The notes under the pieces: generated by a model
The model's input: the letters and a program-made list of their open reading frames with translations, nothing else
Told to the model about the DNA's origin: nothing
The model's database searches: none
In this document: one piece after another, positions 60,510-64,000 of the stretch
How positions within the stretch are numbered: position 1 is the stretch's first letter
How the letters are laid out: every line of letters begins with the position of its first letter
Assembly (NCBI GenBank): GCA_900596015.1
Contig: UVIF01000023.1
Coordinates: forward strand, 620,001 to 684,000
Direction of reading: 5' to 3'
Length of the DNA stretch: 64,000 bases
Source: Pseudomonas viridiflava
GTDB taxonomy: Bacteria > Pseudomonadota > Gammaproteobacteria > Pseudomonadales > Pseudomonadaceae
Position numbers and translations under genes: made by a program

Positions 60510-61502
60510 ATGCACAGGACGGCAACATTTGTAGATATCAAGATTGAGTCCTTTGGCATCACGCGAGCCAAAGAATATCCAATAATATTTGATGCAGATC
60601 CTAAGTCAATGCGCACCTTGGCTGATCAAATGCTACAGTTGTGGAATGGTGGAAACCAGCTTGTTAAGAAAGGTCGAACGAGTTCGTCTGCTAGAGTGTA
60701 CCTAGCTGACTTTGAACTTAAAGATGACAAGTTGATCCTACTGGTCAACCGAAGCGACCCAACCGCCCCTGATGCAGTTTCATCCGACCCTGAAAACAAG
60801 AGCCGAGTGGTACATAGAAAGCCTGTCAACCACGGAAGTGAGTACTCGGCACACGTGGTTATCGGCTTAGATCCAGTACTTGGGGACAACTATTACTTAT
60901 GTATAATCGAAACTGTGTATGGTTCCGGTCTCCACCTAAGCAGCATTACCAACTACTTGAAATTTATCATTGCTTTCTTAAGAAAAGAGTTTGAAGAGGA
61001 ATACAAACTTCCTCATGCAGCTGGCGTAAAGCTTAAGAATGGCGATCCCGTGATGGTCAGACATGTTCATACTTTAGAACTGCAGGGTCATCCGTCAGAG
61101 AGTTTTCAGGCTGATCTGAATAGTGGCGTCCTGTCCGGAATAGATCTTATCAATTTTTCGGGCAACGGCGCGACCTGGGACGATAAAGGAGCTATCACGG
61201 AGTATCAGAAGATCGTGCAGCTTAAACCGACAGCAGGCTTGATAGGCTCTGCGGCAGCTGCAGTTAGGCAGGTTCGGCAAAGGGTCAGCATTACTCATAC
61301 GGAATACCAGCATATGCGCGTACGCTTTAGAACCGAATCTGGTGAAAGCAAAGACGCTACAATAGCGTCAGATACAGGGAAGCTTGTCGACTTAGACAAA
61401 TACGTTAAAAAGCATACAATCCCTTCACCAATTTCAGACACAAATAGCTTTGAGAAGATAAATAGAGCTATAATCAAATCCATATTTGCACTTATGGTGT
61501 AG
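60510..61502 (+). CDS. Unrecognised soluble protein, cI-linked cassette, first gene
   Basis: A 330-residue protein with no family I can name. It is beta/alpha mixed and cytoplasmic (no signal or membrane segment): KEYPIIFDADPKSMRTLADQM near residue 22, YLCIIETVYGSGLHLSSITNYLK near residue 130, and VRVRFRTESGESKDA near the end. It starts 41 bases after cI on the same strand and leads directly into the membrane gene. AT-rich. It could be a sensor or effector in superinfection exclusion. Confidence 0.65.
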   Translation: MHRTATFVDIKIESFGITRAKEYPIIFDADPKSMRTLADQMLQLWNGGNQLVKKGRTSSSARVYLADFELKDDKLILLVNRSDPTAPDAVSSDPENKSRVVHRKPVNHGSEYSAHVVIGLDPVLGDNYYLCIIETVYGSGLHLSSITNYLKFIIAFLRKEFEEEYKLPHAAGVKLKNGDPVMVRHVHTLELQGHPSESFQADLNSGVLSGIDLINFSGNGATWDDKGAITEYQKIVQLKPTAGLIGSAAAAVRQVRQRVSITHTEYQHMRVRFRTESGESKDATIASDTGKLVDLDKYVKKHTIPSPISDTNSFEKINRAIIKSIFALMV

Positions 61503-61504
61503 CC

Positions 61505-62071
61505 ATGCTTATTAGTCAACTGACAAAGCCACTGGGATATCTGTTTATTCGTCACCCATACAAATGGATTGTCGACTGGATATATCCAGCCATATTATGC
61601 ACCGCATTCATGGTAGTAGTATGCAAACTATCAAGTATAGAGGTTTTTCTGAAGCCTGGCGGAACTCTGTCTTTGATATTAGGCTTTGTACAATCTCTGC
61701 CCGGATTTTACATAGCTGCATTAGCAGCTATAGCGACATTTGGTAGGCTTGATATAGATGACATACTTCCAGAGCCGACACCTAAGGTCGTCGTCAAACT
61801 TAGAGGCTCTGACAATGTGATATCTCTAACCCGACGTCGATTCCTAGCGATGCTGTTTGCGTTCCTAACGGCAGAAAGCGTTATCCTAACTATATTAGCA
61901 ATAATTTTTATCCCATTTTCTGAAGATATTCAGGCCATCAGTATCAGCCCTCAAATTTCAGGTGAATGGGTGGCAATATTCTTATCTTCAATTTATATGG
62001 TAGGCTTCTTCCAAATGATACTAGCAACATTTTGGGGGCTGTATTATTTAGGATATAAGCTTCAGGAATAA
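61505..62071 (+). CDS. Unrecognised membrane protein, cI-linked cassette, second gene
   Basis: A 188-residue protein starting two bases after the preceding stop. Four hydrophobic helices (about residues 27-43, 58-78, 110-135, 158-180) with a short basic cytosolic loop (TPKVVVKLRGSDNVISLTRRR). AT-rich. As the partner of a soluble protein beside cI it fits a membrane-acting exclusion or abortive module; this is inference from layout. Confidence 0.65.
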   Translation: MLISQLTKPLGYLFIRHPYKWIVDWIYPAILCTAFMVVVCKLSSIEVFLKPGGTLSLILGFVQSLPGFYIAALAAIATFGRLDIDDILPEPTPKVVVKLRGSDNVISLTRRRFLAMLFAFLTAESVILTILAIIFIPFSEDIQAISISPQISGEWVAIFLSSIYMVGFFQMILATFWGLYYLGYKLQE

Positions 62072-62097
62072 CATTAACTACCAATGTTATTCAATAG

Positions 62098-62122
62098 GCC
62101 CGCTCATGCAGCGGGCATTTTT
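62098..62122 (+). terminator. Intrinsic terminator after the cI cassette
   Basis: GCCCGC (62098-62103), seven-base loop, GCGGGC (62111-62116), then ATTTTT. It ends the cI operon and faces the convergent DUF1654 gene. Confidence 0.75.
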
Positions 62123-62130
62123 CCTCTCTA

Positions 62131-62448
62131 TCAGAACGGCGCCGGCTCTTCCAGCGTATCGAAATCCTCCTGAGCCTCAGCCCGCGGATCCTCATCCGAT
62201 GGCGCCTCCCAGCTCAAAATCACCGAGGCATCCTCGTCGTTGAACGTCATTTCGATGCCGTCCACCTCACCAAGCGCACCCATCACTTCCTCCCATTCCC
62301 GATCGCCGTCGCTGTCCAGGCGGTGGATTGTTACGGTCTTTCGCTCCTGCGCAATAGGGTGATTGATCATGCCTGAGACCCTGAGACGCAGGCGCTCCAG
62401 TCCACTTAGCTCAATATGCTCAATCGGTTTCTTCTGTGCCTTCGCCAT
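62131..62448 (-). CDS. DUF1654 domain-containing protein
   Basis: A 105-residue acidic protein (SGLERLRLRVSGMINHPIAQE, TIHRLDSDGDREWEEVMGAL, IEMTFNDEDASVILSW) that fits the Pseudomonas DUF1654 family of unknown function. GAGG precedes the ATG at 62448. A well-formed LexA box lies 15 bases upstream, so it should respond to DNA damage. Confidence 0.85.
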   Translation of the reverse strand: MAKAQKKPIEHIELSGLERLRLRVSGMINHPIAQERKTVTIHRLDSDGDREWEEVMGALGEVDGIEMTFNDEDASVILSWEAPSDEDPRAEAQEDFDTLEEPAPF

Positions 62449-62462
62449 ACATCCTCTTTCAG

Positions 62463-62478
62463 CTGTATATCCGTACAG
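62463..62478. promoter_or_regulatory. LexA box upstream of DUF1654
   Basis: CTG TATATCCGTA CAG: exact outer triplets, ten-base spacing, 14 of 16 positions of the consensus palindrome. Fifteen bases upstream of the DUF1654 ATG. Confidence 0.8.
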
Positions 62479-62539
62479 TTCTGGTGTCAATATATATCAC
62501 GAGATGTGAAATCGGAACCCACCAACCATGAAAAATAAA

Positions 62540-62578
62540 ATCACATTACGTGTTGACTCACAAAACACGATGCGTGAT
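62540..62578. promoter_or_regulatory. CI-operator-like half sites
   Basis: AACACG ATG CGTGAT at 62564-62578 is the cI/cro palindrome with one half imperfect, and CGTGTT at 62549-62554 follows an ATCACA at 62540 with the same three-base gap. Centres are 24 bases apart. Suggests a second repressor-controlled promoter 3 kb from cI. Confidence 0.55.
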
Positions 62579-63235
62579 AGTTCATCCATCGAGACGCAAC
62601 AGCCCCTCACGAGGCCCTCAGCGGATCGGTCCGCTCTTTACCAATGCCAAGATCCTCGCGACCGACTACCCCTTCACAGGTAAGTGCGAGCAACAAACAG
62701 TCGATCCCATGCCAGCTCTGGAACTGGCCGGCCTCCCCCCATGGAGGACGCAAAGCTACACAGCCACCCGTATCAGCATCGAATACGAAATGTGCGACGA
62801 CGGGCAGTGGTGGGGAAACCCGGCAGACGTGTAGTGAGATCGAGCCCTGGAGTTTTTGCCATGGTTCAGCCAAGGCCACCGTGGCAGGTAACGGGGCTCA
62901 TATAGACCGATTCGAATTAGCGCGCCCGATAGCCTCGGCTGGGAGCACCGACCTCATGCACCTTGTCCCACTTAGCTGGGCGAACGAGCTGCGGCGTGCA
63001 TGTTGTATAGACCTACGATCCACGGCGAACAGATGCTGATTCACGCTGCGGGGAGGAAGCTCACGGCCCAAACCAACGATGACTCACGACCTGCAATCAG
63101 CAGCGGGTATGGAGCGGCGCCAGTGCCGAGGACTGAATGACAGCCGGGAATAGACCGGCACCTGATTTCACTGGCTGGCCTTGGCAACAGGGCTAGACAG
63201 GAAAACGAACGAGTTACCAAGTCTGAGGAATCATC
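62579..63235. other. Region without a convincing gene
   Basis: About 650 bases. A plus-strand frame from 62550 to 62834 (TTG start, 94 codons) reads plausibly at its end (TATRISIEYEMCDDGQWWGNP) but lacks a good start, and other frames are short and antisense. Could include an early leader RNA; nothing certain. Confidence 0.3.
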
Positions 63236-63616
63236 ATGGAAACCATCATCAGCGGCGAATGGAAAGGCCACCTCGGGCGTGGCTTGGCTCCAAAAGAGTT
63301 GCAGTACTGCATGTCAGTCGCTGCTGGTATGACGGCCAAAGAAATCGCCAAGGTGTTCGGCATCTCGCCGGGCACCGTGAAGAAGCGCCTGGACGTGGCC
63401 ATGTTCAAGCTCGGCGTGCACCGCCGGGCCGCGCTGGTAGCCGAGGCGATGAAGCGCCAAATCATCTCGCCGGTGTGCATCCTGCTCGCCGCGCTCATCA
63501 CCATGCACGCGGTGGCTGATGACCACTCAATGCGCCGCGACCGGCGCGCGCCGGAACGCCGTACCGCCGAGGTGCGTGTAATGCGCAAGGCCGAGGCTTT
63601 CGAATACTGCGCTTGA
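63236..63616 (+). CDS. Small LuxR-type helix-turn-helix protein
   Basis: A 126-residue protein. Residues 14 to 70 form a LuxR-type DNA-binding domain (KELQYCMSVAAGMTAKEIAKVFGISPGTVKKRLDVAMFKLGV), with no receiver domain. The C-terminal 50 residues hold one hydrophobic helix (SPVCILLAALITMHAVA) and a basic tail. Possibly membrane-bound. Lies in the rightward early region; targets unknown. Confidence 0.75.
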   Translation: METIISGEWKGHLGRGLAPKELQYCMSVAAGMTAKEIAKVFGISPGTVKKRLDVAMFKLGVHRRAALVAEAMKRQIISPVCILLAALITMHAVADDHSMRRDRRAPERRTAEVRVMRKAEAFEYCA

Positions 63617-63736
63617 GAGGTGCCGCTGCCTATACACAGCGGCGTACGGATGGAGGGTTGAGCCATGAAGCCATAAATCAGCGCCCGCCCAGGGCAGCAT
63701 GCACCGCTCTCGTAGGGTGGTACCACTTGAGCGCAA

Positions 63737-63763
63737 AGCCCGGCATGTCCGGGCTTTTCTTTG
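63737..63763 (+). terminator. Intrinsic terminator
   Basis: GCCCGG/CCGGGC stem around CATGT followed by TTTTCTTT. It separates the LuxR-type gene from the last gene of the window. Confidence 0.7.
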
Positions 63764-63829
63764 GCCGTCGATATGAGCCAGCACCCTGCACCAGGGTCCT
63801 GACCAATGCCTTCAAACAAGGAGAAAGAC

Positions 63830-64000
63830 ATGCACCCACGTATCCAGGCGCGCAACGAAGGCCTTCAGGCCCTGCGAGCTCGCATGACCATCGCCACCGA
63901 GCAGATGTACGCCATGATCGGGCAGGAGGCACCTGTGCAGAAGATCCGCTACCAGGTGGTCACCAAGGGCGAGAAGGCCTACCACATTGTTGAGCTGGCC
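63830..64000 (+). CDS. Hypothetical phage protein (cut by window edge)
   Basis: Fifty-seven codons are visible from ATG 63830 (MHPRIQARNEGLQALRARMT, then QVVTKGEKAYHIVEL) after AAGGAG at 63819-63824, a strong ribosome site. The frame runs off the window. A helical N-terminus; no domain named. Confidence 0.65.
   Translation, partial: MHPRIQARNEGLQALRARMTIATEQMYAMIGQEAPVQKIRYQVVTKGEKAYHIVELA

Noticed and set aside
60510..62071. Assignment of the cI-linked pair to the Kiwa defence system
   Set aside because: Size and layout are loosely similar (four-helix membrane protein plus about 320-residue protein) but gene order is reversed and I see no DUF4868-like motif.
62550..62834. Possible 94-codon plus-strand gene
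   Set aside because: Starts at a TTG overlapping the CI-like sites, no ribosome site, and no partner; kept only as an uncertain note.
63613..63993. 126-codon plus frame at the right edge
   Set aside because: Crosses a strong terminator and overlaps the gene at 63830, which has a good ribosome site in another frame.
1..64000. CRISPR arrays, rRNA genes and full insertion sequences
   Set aside because: No regularly spaced repeats with unique spacers, no rRNA sequence, and no transposase gene or terminal inverted repeats were seen.

Overview
The window looks like a GC-rich Pseudomonas chromosome of the P. putida/P. fluorescens lineage. The basis is a recognisable PrrF-type iron small RNA with its Fur box, Pseudomonas-like housekeeping genes (DNA polymerase II, topoisomerase III, sirtuin, FecI/FecR/TonB receptor) and Pseudomonas-type LexA boxes. 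No database search was possible, so genus is an inference and species is left open.

Layout. From 1 to about 22.2 kb is host chromosome. It holds a LysR regulator (cut by the window edge), succinate-semialdehyde dehydrogenase, a pirin, an Lrp regulator, prrF, a small sigma-region-4/FecR-like hybrid, polB and topB (divergent), a Cys-cluster protein, an ECF sigma/anti-sigma pair with a DUF3455 secreted protein, a ZIP transporter, a Sir2 deacetylase, a DHH phosphoesterase, a diguanylate cyclase, a Fur-box-preceded FecI/FecR/TonB-receptor iron uptake cassette, and an AT-rich polytopic membrane protein.

From about 22.2 to 29.1 kb is a scarred accessory block. It contains a lysozyme relic, the 3' half of tRNA-Cys (a probable attachment site), a second tRNA-like 3' fragment, two sets of short direct repeats that look like integrase arm sites, and cargo genes: a TIR protein, a LexA-box-preceded overlapping three-gene module and its decayed copy, a HEPN-like protein, a DUF4145 protein, a membrane-anchored protein, and a protein with a RHIM-like IQVG motif followed by a hydrophobic C-terminus.

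From 29.3 to beyond 64 kb is a mosaic prophage. Right to left it has a lambda-like control and replication region (cI at 59.6 kb, cro-like, antirepressor, O with iterons, P), nucleases and an embedded tyrosine recombinase, a lipoprotein and a tRNA-Ile(UAU), a holin/Rz/Rz1 lysis cassette, an HK97-type head module (terminases, portal, ClpP-like protease, capsid), and a Mu-like contractile tail (sheath, tube, frameshifted chaperone, tape measure, circularisation protein, gp44 to gp48 baseplate) ending in tail fibre, fibre chaperone and lysozyme. Rightward of cI lie an AT-rich two-gene cassette (soluble plus membrane protein), a DUF1654 gene under a LexA box, and a small LuxR-type HTH protein. The right end of the prophage and its lysogeny integrase are not in the window.

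How it works together. The host part is organised around iron (Fur to PrrF; Fur to FecI/FecR to receptor) and DNA repair. The prophage is a complete-looking contractile-tail phage. Its immunity region carries a CI-type palindromic operator between cI and cro and similar half-sites about 3 kb away. Both prophage ends visible here carry undefined cargo pairs that fit superinfection exclusion or phage defence better than virion functions; those assignments are inferences.
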